Shown piece after piece: positions 36,210 to 45,209 of a stretch of DNA of 64,000 nt; position 1 is the first letter of the stretch, and every line of letters begins with the position of its first letter. Location: assembly GCF_007992715.1 (NCBI RefSeq), contig NZ_BKAU01000010.1:1-64000 (forward strand), in the 5' to 3' direction. This stretch comes from Chitinophaga cymbidii. Its GTDB lineage: Bacteria; Bacteroidota; Bacteroidia; Chitinophagales; Chitinophagaceae. The notes below the pieces were generated by a model. That model was not told where the DNA came from, did not search any database, and saw nothing but the letters and a program-made list of their open reading frames with translations. The position numbers were made by a program, and so were the translations under genes.

Positions 36210-39200
36210 TTATTTTTGCAGCCATCTTACTTCGTAAATGTTAGCGGTTTGTGAGCCCTGTACGGCGGAGAATTTTACGGTCAGCTGTCCGCTGGCAGGA
36301 ACGGGATAGTCCACGGTAAAGAACGCATCGCCATGGCTGCCGTCCAGCGACACTTCCGCGATGTTGCGGTCGTTTACGAGTATGTGAAAATGCCGGTCTT
36401 TCTCCCGCCCGTAGTAGGTGACGCGCAAAGTATTGCCCCGTTTTGTTTTATCCGTCAGCCGGTAGCTGAACCAGCCTTTTGCATTGCGCCAGTGGCGGTC
36501 TTTGTAAACGCCGGTGCGGGAGTTTTCCGCTGCGAGGAAGTGATCGGATTCCGGTTGCTGCTCACCGCTTTTAACCACATCCACGGTGATGCTGTCCAGC
36601 TGCGCGGCGGCGGCTTCTTCCCGTGCCAGCTTTTCTTTGATGCCCTGCAGGCTGGCGGGCGTTTCCCGCTGCCAGTAAGTGATGTAGCGGGAATCATGCA
36701 GCTTGTAGAAAGGGATCAGTTCCAGCGATTTATACGACGCGGGTTGAATGATCTGTGCGGCGGTGAAGGTCAGCGGTTTGCCGGGCACGGGGCGGATGTA
36801 TGGTGTGATGCTGGTATCGTTGCTGATGAACATGGGCATTTCGTGGAGGGGGTATTTTTTCCCATGCGCGCTATGTCCCATCCGGCTGTCATCCGCCCAT
36901 AAACCGGGCATATCCTGCTGGCTGGTCTTTGCCGCCAGCACAACCGGGCCATGCAGTACGGCCGCATAGTTCAATCCGTCAGGAAGTAATTCCGTGGTGG
37001 TATGCATCGGTAGTGTTACTACTATTTTGTCGCCTTTCTTCCATTTTCTTTTGACGGACACCCAGGAGGATGGATTGTTTTGTATATCGATAGGTTGACC
37101 GTTCAGGCTGACTTTCATGGCGCCGGGCGATACCCAGGAAGGATAGCGGATGTGGATGGCCAGTTCGTTCTTTCCGGCCTGATCTATCGTGATCGTTGTT
37201 TTTTCTTCTTCCGGGAAACGGGTTTGCTGTGTGAGCTTTAACCCCTGTTCTTTCCAGGTCAGCTTCGAGGGAATGAAAAGATTTACGTACAGCTCTTTTG
37301 TATCATGGGCATAGATCATTTCGTTGTACTTCGCATGATTTTCCATGCCGGAGCCTACGCAGCACCACATGCTGGTCTGCGGCTGCGAATACACGCGGTA
37401 ATGGCCGGGGCGCATGGAGGTGAAATACACAAAGCCGCCTTTTACGGGATGCTGGGTGGATAAAATATGATTGTACAATGCTCTTTCATAGTAGTCCATA
37501 TACTTCGCCTGCGGGTCCGACTGGTAGAGCAGCTGCGTGAGCTTGAGCATGTTGTAGGTGTTGCAGGTTTCCGGTCCTTCTTCGCTGGTGATCATCGGCG
37601 TAAAATTATCGGAAGGATGAAAATGTTCCCTTACGCTGTTGCCGCCGATGGCTACTGTGCGGTGCGCCACCACGGTTTCCCAGAAGAAGCGCGCCGCGCT
37701 TTCATACGCCGGGTCGCCGGTCAGCTGCGCGATCCGTTCAAATCCCACGATCTTTGGTATCTGCGTGTTGGCGTGCAGGTTATTCAGCCTGTCTTCTCCC
37801 TTTTCCAGCGGCTCCAGGATGGCCTGGTGGGAGAAGCTGCGCGCGGCGTCCAGGTATTTTTTGTCGCCGGTGAGCTGGTATACGTCCGCCAGCACTTCGT
37901 TCACGCCGCCATGTTCTGTTTGCAGCATCTCCTGCATCTGCTGCGGGAAGAGGCTGGCGGCGAGCTTTACGAACCAGTCGCTGAAGCGGATGAGCATGCT
38001 GCGGGCCTGTTGGTTGCCGGCGATGGTGTAAGCGTCGCGGATGCCGGCGTAGGTTTTGTGGATGTTATACAGCGGCACCCATTTTTTGCGGATCGCGCCA
38101 ATGTCGCCGGACATTACGGCTTTCCATAGTTCCCTGCTGCCGGGTATGCCGCCGATATAGCCGTCACCGTAGTGGTCCTGGCATTTCTTCAGCTCGCTGA
38201 TCATATAATTCAATCTTTCCAGCGCCTGTTTGCTGCCGGCGCCGGCGTACATCATGGCCAGCGCGGACAGGTAATGCCCGCCGATGTGGCCGTCCAGCCC
38301 GCCGCTTTCCCAGTTGGTGTAGCTGGCGGCTTTGGGCGTTAGTCCCGCTTCGCGGAGATAGGGCGCCAGCAGGCGGTCGGGATTCATGGCCAGGATGTAT
38401 TGCAGGTCAACAGTGCGGGCGTCTTTGAACATGCCGGGCAGCAGCTGCACGTCCCGCAGGGAAAATGCCTGCAGGGAGGGCGCAATGCCCCGGTGGGTGG
38501 GCCGCACGGGAATGATATTGCCTGCTTCGTCAAAGGTGATGCGGTCTATGCAGACTTCCCGGTTATAGCCTGCAGCTCTTCCCATTTTGATGCCGTCCGG
38601 GTAATGAAAGCGGTGATAAACGATGTACCATTCATCCTTGCCAGGTACCTGGAGAATGGAGTGGTGGCCGGTACCGTAGATCCCCGCAGCAGTGTCTTTC
38701 GCTATCACGAGGTTGTTGGCCGGCACGGTGATCTTTCCCACGGGGCCGTCCGCCGTGCCGTAGCGCACGCGGTAGTTGGGATCGCGGGTATCGTTCTCCG
38801 ACCAGGAAAAGTAGTATTTTCCTTTCCGGTAGAATACGTAGGTGCCTTCGTTGTATTTCCGGTCGGGCGTCATGATCACCGTAGTGCCGGGCACGAGGGA
38901 GGTCATGTCTTCCCTCAGCTCCGCCACGGCCATGTAGCCATTGCCCCAGTACAGGTAGCTCTTTCCCGTTTCAGGGTCTGTAAATACGTCCGGGTCGATC
39001 TGCTGGCCGCGCGTGACGCCTTCGGGGAATTTGTCGATCAGCGGCTTGCCGGAGTCTGTAAAGGGACCGGTGGGATCATCCGCCACGGCCACACCGATCT
39101 TCTGCGCCGCGGTGAAATAGTAGAAATATTTGTATTGTCCGTTTATTTTTTTCTCGATGATGCAGGGCGCCCAGGCGTTGGCTTTCGCCCAGGTTACGTC

Positions 39201-39452
39201 TGTGCCGAGTTGCAGGATGACGCCTTCATCTTTCCAGTCACCCAGGTCGGGGGAGGAAAACACCTTGAAATAGGTGCCGGACCAGTTGGTAAAGCCGTCA
39301 CTGGTAGGGTAGATGTAGTATTTACCGGTTTTTTCTGCGTAGAGGATCTCCGGGTCCGCGTAATATCCTTTCAACACCGGGTTGCGGTCTTGCGCGTACA
39401 GGTGCGGGACCAGGATCAAAAACAGTGCGGAGAAGGACCAGCGCTTCATCAT
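36210..39452 (-). CDS. GH43-GH127 bifunctional arabinosidase fusion
   Basis: This 1080-residue exported protein (signal peptide about 1-20) joins two glycosidases. Residues about 22-320 form a GH43 propeller with all three acids: Asp33 (YYADPE), Asp153 (QIDPDVF) and Glu202 (NEGTYVF). From about 330 to 880 comes a DUF1680/GH127-type beta-L-arabinofuranosidase barrel with acid/base candidate Glu609 (VREHF), zinc ligands Glu628 and Cys630 (PETCNTYN), and Cys697-Cys698 (MWCCVG), the first being the expected nucleophile. A C-terminal beta domain (about 955-1080) may bind sugar. One polypeptide could thus attack alpha- and beta-linked L-arabinofuranose. GH146 is a close alternative for the second domain. 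Confidence 0.9.
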   Translation of the reverse strand: MMKRWSFSALFLILVPHLYAQDRNPVLKGYYADPEILYAEKTGKYYIYPTSDGFTNWSGTYFKVFSSPDLGDWKDEGVILQLGTDVTWAKANAWAPCIIEKKINGQYKYFYYFTAAQKIGVAVADDPTGPFTDSGKPLIDKFPEGVTRGQQIDPDVFTDPETGKSYLYWGNGYMAVAELREDMTSLVPGTTVIMTPDRKYNEGTYVFYRKGKYYFSWSENDTRDPNYRVRYGTADGPVGKITVPANNLVIAKDTAAGIYGTGHHSILQVPGKDEWYIVYHRFHYPDGIKMGRAAGYNREVCIDRITFDEAGNIIPVRPTHRGIAPSLQAFSLRDVQLLPGMFKDARTVDLQYILAMNPDRLLAPYLREAGLTPKAASYTNWESGGLDGHIGGHYLSALAMMYAGAGSKQALERLNYMISELKKCQDHYGDGYIGGIPGSRELWKAVMSGDIGAIRKKWVPLYNIHKTYAGIRDAYTIAGNQQARSMLIRFSDWFVKLAASLFPQQMQEMLQTEHGGVNEVLADVYQLTGDKKYLDAARSFSHQAILEPLEKGEDRLNNLHANTQIPKIVGFERIAQLTGDPAYESAARFFWETVVAHRTVAIGGNSVREHFHPSDNFTPMITSEEGPETCNTYNMLKLTQLLYQSDPQAKYMDYYERALYNHILSTQHPVKGGFVYFTSMRPGHYRVYSQPQTSMWCCVGSGMENHAKYNEMIYAHDTKELYVNLFIPSKLTWKEQGLKLTQQTRFPEEEKTTITIDQAGKNELAIHIRYPSWVSPGAMKVSLNGQPIDIQNNPSSWVSVKRKWKKGDKIVVTLPMHTTTELLPDGLNYAAVLHGPVVLAAKTSQQDMPGLWADDSRMGHSAHGKKYPLHEMPMFISNDTSITPYIRPVPGKPLTFTAAQIIQPASYKSLELIPFYKLHDSRYITYWQRETPASLQGIKEKLAREEAAAAQLDSITVDVVKSGEQQPESDHFLAAENSRTGVYKDRHWRNAKGWFSYRLTDKTKRGNTLRVTYYGREKDRHFHILVNDRNIAEVSLDGSHGDAFFTVDYPVPASGQLTVKFSAVQGSQTANIYEVRWLQK

Positions 39453-39491
39453 GTGGAATTTATTTAATGGTAATCATTCTAATGGGAACAA

Positions 39492-39521
39492 CAAGATAGT
39501 AATAAAGTGTTGATATGACAA
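39492..39521 (-). promoter_or_regulatory. Candidate promoter of the GH43-GH127 / GH51 pair
   Basis: On the minus strand TTG (39519-39521), a 20-base spacer and TATCTTG (39492-39498) resemble the Bacteroidota promoter pattern with one base missing in the -7 element. It lies about 40 bases before the start at 39452. The surrounding 120 bases are strongly A+T rich. Confidence 0.3.
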
Positions 39522-39594
39522 TTAAAATTTAAAATATGGTAGAAGGGGGTATGTATATCAATAAGTGATTATTTAACACTTAATATTGGGGCGA

Positions 39595-39626
39595 TAAAAA
39601 ATGCGGGCACAGGAGCGTGCCCGCAT
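39595..39626 (-). terminator. Intrinsic terminator after the PhnA-like gene
   Basis: ATGCGGGCAC (39601-39610) pairs perfectly over 10 bp with GTGCCCGCAT (39617-39626) around a 6-base loop. On the minus strand it is followed by a run of T residues (A run before 39601). It begins 14 bases after the stop of the gene ending at 39640. Confidence 0.85.
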
Positions 39627-39639
39627 GGGAGTATACCAG

Positions 39640-40191
39640 TTAACTGCCTTGTTTTCTTACATATTTTGTGAGGATGACGATCACCTGTCCTTCTATTTTT
39701 CCTTCGATCTGCTCCGTATTGTTTTCCACGAGCCGGATGTTCTTCACCACGGTACCCATCTTTGCGTTGAGGGTGGAGCCTTTCACATCGAGGGATTTTG
39801 TGAGCACTACGGTATCGCCGGATTGCAGCACCTGGCCGTTGCAGTCCCTGTGCAGCTCCACGGCGGCGTCATTTTCGTGGTCACCTGTTGCTTTCGCCAG
39901 GGCGAGCGCTTCGTCATCCAGGTACATCATGTCCAGGTTATCCATCGCCCAGCTTTCATGTTTCAGACGGTGAAGCATCCGCCAGGCCACGATCTGCACG
40001 CCCGGTACTTCGCTCCACATGGCGTCTGACAGGCATTTCCAGTGGTTGCTGTCCAGCTCCGCTTTCCTGTCGATCTGCGCGAGGCAAGTATCGCAGACGA
40101 GAATGCTGATGCCGGAAGCGGGGGGCACTTCATAGCTTTTTACATTGTCGCCAGCCTGGCACAGATCACATTTTCTTTCGTCCTGTTTCAT
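39640..40191 (-). CDS. PhnA/YjdM-like zinc-ribbon protein
   Basis: This is a 183-residue cytoplasmic protein. An N-terminal zinc ribbon has CDLC near 8-11 and CDTC near 33-36. The C-terminal third (from CNGQVLQSGDTVVLTKSLDVKG) is the SH3-like PhnA/YjdM domain. Despite the old name, family members are not required for phosphonate breakdown and their role is unsettled. It has its own terminator and is divergent from the small lipoprotein gene at 40288. Confidence 0.85.
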   Translation of the reverse strand: MKQDERKCDLCQAGDNVKSYEVPPASGISILVCDTCLAQIDRKAELDSNHWKCLSDAMWSEVPGVQIVAWRMLHRLKHESWAMDNLDMMYLDDEALALAKATGDHENDAAVELHRDCNGQVLQSGDTVVLTKSLDVKGSTLNAKMGTVVKNIRLVENNTEQIEGKIEGQVIVILTKYVRKQGS

Positions 40192-40287
40192 GATAATAGT
40201 ATTAAAAATTCACGCGAAGATAATATTTTCCAAATGTTCAGGATGCCATTACAATATCTTAATTTGCCGGTCAATAAATACGACCCG

Positions 40288-40761
40288 ATGAGAAATCTGA
40301 TTGTTATGATGGCGGCCTGCCTGTTTGTATTTTCAGCTTGTACGAATGTGCAGAAAACCACCGCCACCGCGGAAACCCTGGAAACGGTGATGGCCGTTCC
40401 CGCAACGGTAAAAGCCGGGGAGCCGGTGCCGCTGACCTTTACGGTGCTGAACCATACGGGGCAGGAGCAGGAGTTTTGTAAATGGCATACGCCGTTTGAA
40501 GGATTTATCGCTGCTTTCCTGGACATTAAGGGCAGCGATGGAGAAGCTGTTGCCTACAGGGGCGCCATGGCGAAAAGGATCATGCCGCCTCCCGCGGAAG
40601 CCTATATTAAAATACCGGCGGGCGACAGCGTGACGGTGGATATTGACCTGCTGAAAGGATACGATCTGACCAAACCGGGCAAATACCACATCGTTTACCA
40701 GGCCGGCGGCGTAAGCGGGCTGGAAAAGGTGAACGAGCTGGACCTTGTTATTACTGAGTAG
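40288..40761 (+). CDS. Small lipoprotein with M35-protease-type N-terminal beta domain
   Basis: This 157-residue lipoprotein starts at the ATG at 40288, because it gives a proper signal peptide ending at FSACTNV; the frame is open further upstream but without signal character. The mature part is one beta-sandwich with VKAGEPVPLTFTVLNHTG, FCKWHTPFEGF, PPPAEAYIKIPAGDSVTVD and YDLTKPGKYHIVYQ. As I recall, this pattern matches the domain that precedes the catalytic part in bacterial deuterolysin-like (M35) Lys-specific metalloproteases. The protease part with HExxH is absent here. It might act as an inhibitor, chaperone or unrelated binding domain. It ends one base before the convergent DUF2147 gene. 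Confidence 0.68.
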   Translation: MRNLIVMMAACLFVFSACTNVQKTTATAETLETVMAVPATVKAGEPVPLTFTVLNHTGQEQEFCKWHTPFEGFIAAFLDIKGSDGEAVAYRGAMAKRIMPPPAEAYIKIPAGDSVTVDIDLLKGYDLTKPGKYHIVYQAGGVSGLEKVNELDLVITE

Positions 40762-41193
40762 TTAGTTGGACCTCGTCCATACCGTTGTGCGGCCGAGCAG
40801 GGATACGCCTACATAACCGCGGATCTCCAGCGTATTGCCTTTCAGCTTCATTTTACTGCTGTACGTTTTGCCGCTTTTGGGATCATAGATCTTCCCGTCT
40901 TCCCATTCACCATCATCAAATTCAAACCCGTTCAGGATAACGAGGTTAAGCAGGCCCCGGTTCCGCAAAGCGGCATCGGGGTTTTTGCTGTCTTTCCGCG
41001 GCGTTTTGCCGTCGGCTTCGTAAGCGTTGGCGATCCAGACGAGCTTGCCGGCATAGGTGTCCCCGCTGCGGAATATCTGAATTTTTGCATCTTTTTCCTC
41101 ATTGAGCCAGATGCCGGTAACGGCATCGGCATGCTGGGCGGGCAACGCCGTGGGCAGCAGCATGAGCATCATCAGCCAAAGGATGTTTTTCAT
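40762..41193 (-). CDS. DUF2147 family exported protein
   Basis: This 143-residue protein has a signal peptide (about 1-19, ending ALPAQ). The start at 41193 is chosen because it begins the signal peptide. The mature part (VTGIWLNEEKDAKIQIFR ... GKLVWIANAYE ... ILNGFEFDDGEWEDGKIYDPKSGKTYSSKM ... LGRTTVWTR) matches DUF2147, a small lipocalin-like beta-barrel family of unknown function found in the periplasm. The terminator of the downstream SPFH operon lies between it and that operon, so it is a separate unit. Confidence 0.86.
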   Translation of the reverse strand: MKNILWLMMLMLLPTALPAQHADAVTGIWLNEEKDAKIQIFRSGDTYAGKLVWIANAYEADGKTPRKDSKNPDAALRNRGLLNLVILNGFEFDDGEWEDGKIYDPKSGKTYSSKMKLKGNTLEIRGYVGVSLLGRTTVWTRSN

Positions 41194-41237
41194 AAGACAA
41201 CTTTTAGAAAGAACGCTTAAAAGTATGCTTTTTATAC

Positions 41238-41272
41238 AAAAAAAATCCGCTACGGCCTTCGCCATAGCGGAT
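41238..41272 (-). terminator. Intrinsic terminator after the NfeD-SPFH operon
   Basis: ATCCGCTA (41245-41252) pairs with TAGCGGAT (41265-41272), and an inner GGC/GCC stem extends the hairpin past one mismatch. On the minus strand it is followed by eight T residues. It lies 20 bases after the stop of the SPFH gene. Confidence 0.85.
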
Positions 41273-41291
41273 ACAATAAGAATGTTCCGTT

Positions 41292-42233
41292 TTATTTCTT
41301 TAACAGCGGCGGCTCCACCTTCGATTTGTTCAATACGGAGGTGATGCTGGATATCACACCGGCAATGTCGGAAAGGTCGGCCGGAACGATCATGGTGTTG
41401 TTCGTTTTGGCGAGCTTGCCGAATTCCCCGAGGTATTGCTCGGCGATCCGGAGGTTCACGGCATTCATGCCGCCTTCTTCGTTAATGGACTTGGCGATCT
41501 CGCGTATGCCCACTGCCGTGGCGCGCGCGATCATTTCTATTTCGGAGGCGGTACCGCTGGCTTCGTTGATCTTTCTTTGCTTTTCACCTTCGGAGCGGGC
41601 GATCATTTCCTGCTTGTCACCTTCCGCGCGGTTGATCTTGGCCTGTTTGTCACCTTCCGATTCCGCGATCAGCGCGCGCTTTTCACGTTCCGCGCGCATC
41701 TGTTTTTCCATCGCGTCCTTAATGCTTTGCGGGGGAGAGATGTTCTTCACTTCATAGCGGGATACCTTGATGCCCCAGGAGTCGCTGGCCTTGTCCACCG
41801 CCTCCACAATACCGCCATTCACGGTCTCGCGTTCCTCGAAGGTTTTGTCCAGCTCCATTTTACCAATGATGCTGCGCATCGTGGTCTGGGAGATCTGTAT
41901 CACGGCAAAGCGGTAGTTGTCGATCCCGTAAGAGGCTTTCTGGGGATCGATCACCTGCAGGTACAGGATACCGTCTACCTCCACGGCAATGTTGTCTTTC
42001 GTGATACATATCTGCGAGGCCACGTCTATTGCCTGCTCTTTCAGGTTCTGCTTGTACGCGATCTTGTCGATAAAAGGGATGAGGATGTGGAAACCCGCAT
42101 CCAGCGAGCGGCTATATTTCCCGAGCCGTTCAACGATGTATACCGACCGCTGGGGGACTACCTTGAAGGTAGACATGAAAGCGACCAATATGAAGAGGAT
42201 CAGGATGATCAGGATGACTGTTGATGTTGTCAT
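41292..42233 (-). CDS. SPFH/Band 7 membrane protein (stomatin-like, paraslipin type)
   Basis: This 313-residue protein is anchored by one N-terminal helix (about 5-22). The SPFH domain (about 24-180) has VPQRSVYIVERLGKYSRSLDAGFHILIPF and the conserved RSIIGKMELDKTFEERE. A coiled coil with repeated EGDKQ/EGEKQ units follows (about 185-232), then a C-terminal VPADLSDIAG block. Together with NfeD it forms the conserved stomatin/NfeD pair linked to membrane microdomains and protease regulation. Its start overlaps the NfeD stop by four bases. Confidence 0.94.
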   Translation of the reverse strand: MTTSTVILIILILFILVAFMSTFKVVPQRSVYIVERLGKYSRSLDAGFHILIPFIDKIAYKQNLKEQAIDVASQICITKDNIAVEVDGILYLQVIDPQKASYGIDNYRFAVIQISQTTMRSIIGKMELDKTFEERETVNGGIVEAVDKASDSWGIKVSRYEVKNISPPQSIKDAMEKQMRAEREKRALIAESEGDKQAKINRAEGDKQEMIARSEGEKQRKINEASGTASEIEMIARATAVGIREIAKSINEEGGMNAVNLRIAEQYLGEFGKLAKTNNTMIVPADLSDIAGVISSITSVLNKSKVEPPLLKK

Positions 42234-42679
42234 AGCGCTTTTGTTGATTTTACGATTAATAAAATGCTTTCATTTCCTATAATGGTGACAGATTCTCCTT
42301 CCATGATCGTGTCTTCGGAGCGGGCGCTCCAGCTGCTTCCCCTGAAAGTCACTTTCCCGTTCCGTCCCGGTGCGATGGGCGTTTCCGCCAGTGCCGTCTT
42401 ACCGATGAATTCGTCATCGACAACCTCGCTGGAATGTTTCCGGGACCAGATGATCCTTTTCATCCACTTTCTGAAAAGCAATACGCTGACCACAGAAGTG
42501 GCCAGGAATACGATCAGCTGAAGGTTGAGGGAGAGATCGAGGAAAAGGATCAGGATGGCAACGATCCATGCGCCGACCCCGAAAAAGAAAAGGATCAGCC
42601 CGGGTACGGCAAACTCAAGCAGGAACAATATGAAGCCCAGGATAAACCAGATGGCGGCGGGATGTAACAGGTTGTCCAT
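42230..42679 (-). CDS. NfeD family protein (short form)
   Basis: This 149-residue membrane protein has three to four helices (about 6-80) followed by an OB-fold domain (about 95-149: FIGKTALAETPIAPGRNGKVTFRG type blocks). It lacks the ClpP-like protease domain of long NfeD proteins. The start at 42679 gives the normal NfeD N-terminus; an upstream in-frame start adds eight non-typical residues. It is the partner of the SPFH protein encoded next. Confidence 0.9.
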   Translation of the reverse strand: MDNLLHPAAIWFILGFILFLLEFAVPGLILFFFGVGAWIVAILILFLDLSLNLQLIVFLATSVVSVLLFRKWMKRIIWSRKHSSEVVDDEFIGKTALAETPIAPGRNGKVTFRGSSWSARSEDTIMEGESVTIIGNESILLIVKSTKAL

Positions 42680-42762
42680 TAGACGCAATTTTTTGTACGT
42701 CAAATGTAAGCCTATTCGTTGAAAATATATTCTTTAAATTTAATATTGACGGATGGCTGGAT

Positions 42763-43371
42763 TTATTGCTCGGCAAGGCTTTTGAATTTTTCCATCGTTT
42801 TGATGAGGTTGCCGTGCACGATGGGATCGGAAACCCACCGGGGTATTTTCTTGCTGCGGTCTGTGGTAATGAAGTAAGTGACCTTCACGTTCCCGGAATG
42901 TGTGTCTTCCAAAATCCATTTTCCGCGCGTGCCGCTGATGCGCGTCATGTTTTCCGCTACCGGAAAGGCGCTGTGGTTGGTGCTTTCAAATGATACTTCG
43001 CGGCCGTTGGCGTGGAAGGCCAGGCAGCAGTCCTGGTCGTCGAAGGGCCAGGGTATGTCGTACTGGATATAGCTGATCCAGCGGTTCTCGTCCGGCGTGC
43101 GCATGACCTGGTAATGCCTGGCGTTTACATTCCATGCTTTTCCCTTCGCGGGATCTTTCAATGTCCGCATGATATTTTCCGCGTCCGCATGCACGAGGAA
43201 TACCGCTTTTATTTCTCTTACTTTTTCCCCGGCGCCCGCGTCTATCCATCTTTCGTAAAGAAATACGTTTTCGGACTGCTTGACCAGCCTGAAATCACCG
43301 GTATTCGGTTTTGCGAACAGAAACCGGAAAAAAACGATCGTCATGAATAACAGCATGATTGAAAATTTCAT
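42763..43371 (-). CDS. START-domain (SRPBCC) exported protein
   Basis: This 202-residue protein has a hydrophobic N-terminus (about 1-20) and one helix-grip domain. The pattern NVFLYERWIDAGAGEKVREIKA, IMRTLKDPAKGKAWN, YIQYDIPWPFDDQDC and KIPRWVSDPIVHGNLIKTMEKFK resembles bacterial START proteins, which bind a lipid or other hydrophobic ligand. The ligand is unknown. It stands alone on the minus strand, about 80 bases upstream of the NfeD gene, and may be cotranscribed with it. Confidence 0.82.
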   Translation of the reverse strand: MKFSIMLLFMTIVFFRFLFAKPNTGDFRLVKQSENVFLYERWIDAGAGEKVREIKAVFLVHADAENIMRTLKDPAKGKAWNVNARHYQVMRTPDENRWISYIQYDIPWPFDDQDCCLAFHANGREVSFESTNHSAFPVAENMTRISGTRGKWILEDTHSGNVKVTYFITTDRSKKIPRWVSDPIVHGNLIKTMEKFKSLAEQ

Positions 43372-43545
43372 TACTCCAATTGTTTAGGCAAATGTGGGGC
43401 GAATGCATTTCCGGGCCATGGAATATCCGCCGAGCTGTCGGGGAAGGGGGCTGAGTTGTAGAAATCGGGATTTGCGGGAATGAATGTTAAAGGAAAGTAA
43501 ATACGGATTTTTTGTATTATTAACCCCTGAAAATAAATTCCCGTC

Positions 43546-44370
43546 ATGCTCAAACGCATTCATTTCCGTATTATGCTGCTGCTCGTTCTTGCAGCAGGCA
43601 CAGGCAAGGCTGCCTCCGTTGATACCGTGTCTACCTACAGCGCCGCGATGAAAAAGAATATCAAAGCCGTGGTGATCAAACCGGATAGTTATGACAGCCG
43701 GCAGCAATGGCCGGTGGTGTACCTGTTACACGGATATGGCGGCAAGTACTCCGACTGGATCTCCAAAGCGCCGGGCCTGAAGGAGGCGGTTGATACTTAT
43801 GGTATGCTGATCGTTTGTCCGGATGGAGGCGTTGGCAGCTGGTATTGGGACAGTCCCGTTGATCCCGCCTTTAAATATGAAACCTATGTGTCCAGCGAGC
43901 TGGTAAAGTGGGTGGACGAGCATTATAAAACCGTCAAAGATAAAAAAGGCCGCGCCATCACCGGGCTGAGCATGGGTGGTCATGGAGCATTGTACCTGGC
44001 TTTCCGTCACCAGGATGTTTTCGGCGCTGCCGGAAGCATGAGCGGTGGTGTGGACATCCGGCCTTTTCCGCTGCGGTGGGATATGGCCAAACGTCTCGGC
44101 AGTTATGCGGAGCAACCGGATCGTTGGGAAAAACACACCGTTATCAATCTGCTGCACCTGCTGACGCCGGGTGCGCTGTCACTGATCATCGATTGTGGTA
44201 CGGAGGATTTTTTCTATGAGGTCAACGAAAATCTGCACAGGCAGTTGTTATACCGCAACATTCCGCATGATTATTATACCCGTCCGGGGGCGCATAACTG
44301 GGACTACTGGCCGAATGCGGCGCAGTTTCAATTGTTGTTCATGCATAACTTCTTTAACCGGAAGGGTTAA
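43546..44370 (+). CDS. Secreted alpha/beta-hydrolase esterase (FrmB / feruloyl-esterase-like)
   Basis: This 274-residue exported esterase has a signal peptide of about 22 residues. The oxyanion region is LLHGYGGKYSDW (about 64-75), and the nucleophile Ser lies in GLSMGGHG (about 143-150). The acid is probably the Asp in CGTEDFF and the base the His in RPGAHNWDYW. The family includes S-formylglutathione hydrolase-like, tributyrin and feruloyl esterases. Export argues against formaldehyde detoxification and for an esterase on an external substrate, possibly plant-polymer esters (inference). Confidence 0.85.
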   Translation: MLKRIHFRIMLLLVLAAGTGKAASVDTVSTYSAAMKKNIKAVVIKPDSYDSRQQWPVVYLLHGYGGKYSDWISKAPGLKEAVDTYGMLIVCPDGGVGSWYWDSPVDPAFKYETYVSSELVKWVDEHYKTVKDKKGRAITGLSMGGHGALYLAFRHQDVFGAAGSMSGGVDIRPFPLRWDMAKRLGSYAEQPDRWEKHTVINLLHLLTPGALSLIIDCGTEDFFYEVNENLHRQLLYRNIPHDYYTRPGAHNWDYWPNAAQFQLLFMHNFFNRKG

Positions 44371-44455
44371 CGGGCGGTAGCCAGTAACGGCGTTTGTTCC
44401 GGAATCATAGTTCAACCGCCATTCCAATTTCCGGGCGTTCCGGTCTGTTAAGGCA

Positions 44456-44719
44456 TTACGCGGTGGCGGCAGCGGACATTAACCGTACCTGTTCCCATAT
44501 CTTCGCTACGATCTCCTTGCCCAGGCCGGTCAGCCCCTGTTCGTTATACATCGGCTGATCGCTGTGGTCAGGCTTGATGATGTCGAATGTTTCGGGCAAT
44601 TGCTCCCACAAATGCCGGTGGGGCCTGATGTGATACACAATAGCGTTAGGCTGGCGCTCTACGTCCATATGGACCATATATTCCATATTGCCCTGCGTAA
44701 TAAAAACCTGACTGTTCAT
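44456..44719 (-). CDS. Small hypothetical protein
   Basis: This 87-residue soluble protein has no signal peptide and no recognised domain. It is rich in His and aromatic residues in the middle (IVYHIRPHRHLWEQLP) and ends in a helical stretch. Strand bias, length and the divergent spacing to the thioesterase gene support it as a real gene, but no function can be given. Confidence 0.55.
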   Translation of the reverse strand: MNSQVFITQGNMEYMVHMDVERQPNAIVYHIRPHRHLWEQLPETFDIIKPDHSDQPMYNEQGLTGLGKEIVAKIWEQVRLMSAAATA

Positions 44720-44810
44720 ACGGATACTTTTTATAAGGTTATACAGACAATAATTAAGCCAGCCGATATTTCACATTTTTTTTAATTTTCGGGCCTAAAC
44801 CGACAATGGA

Positions 44811-45200
44811 ATGAATTTCTACACACGTAAATGGGTGAAGCCGGAAGATCTCAATGCGCACGGTACTTTATTCGGGGGCAGTCTTCTCCGGTGGATCGAT
44901 GAAGAGGCGGCTATTTATACGATCATCCAGCTGGGCACGAACCGTTGTGTGACCAAATACATGTCAGAGATCAACTTCATCAACTCCGCCCGCCAGGGCG
45001 ATATTGTAGAGCTGGGGATCAAGGCGGTGCAATTCGGCCGTACTTCCCTGACGCTTACCTGCCAGGTACGGAACAAGATCACGCAACGTACCATTCTTAC
45101 CATAGACAAGATCGTTTTTGTAAGCGTGGATGAATCCGGCGTGCCGGTCCCGCATAACAAAACGGAGATCACTTATACAGATGAACGGCTGAGGGAGTAA
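44811..45200 (+). CDS. Acyl-CoA thioesterase, hotdog fold
   Basis: This 129-residue cytoplasmic protein has the YciA/BFIT-type pattern: VKPEDLNAHGTLFGGSLLRWIDEEAA at about 10-35, where His and the acidic pair are catalytic, then NFINSARQGDIVELG and the hotdog strands TSLTLTCQVRN and VFVSVDESG. It hydrolyses acyl-CoA thioesters of uncertain chain length. It is monocistronic by context. Confidence 0.9.
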   Translation: MNFYTRKWVKPEDLNAHGTLFGGSLLRWIDEEAAIYTIIQLGTNRCVTKYMSEINFINSARQGDIVELGIKAVQFGRTSLTLTCQVRNKITQRTILTIDKIVFVSVDESGVPVPHNKTEITYTDERLRE

Positions 45201-45209
45201 GGGTGAAGT

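Noticed and set aside
40042..40287. Upstream extension of the small lipoprotein gene
   Set aside because: It overlaps the divergent PhnA-like gene and would bury the lipoprotein signal peptide inside the protein.
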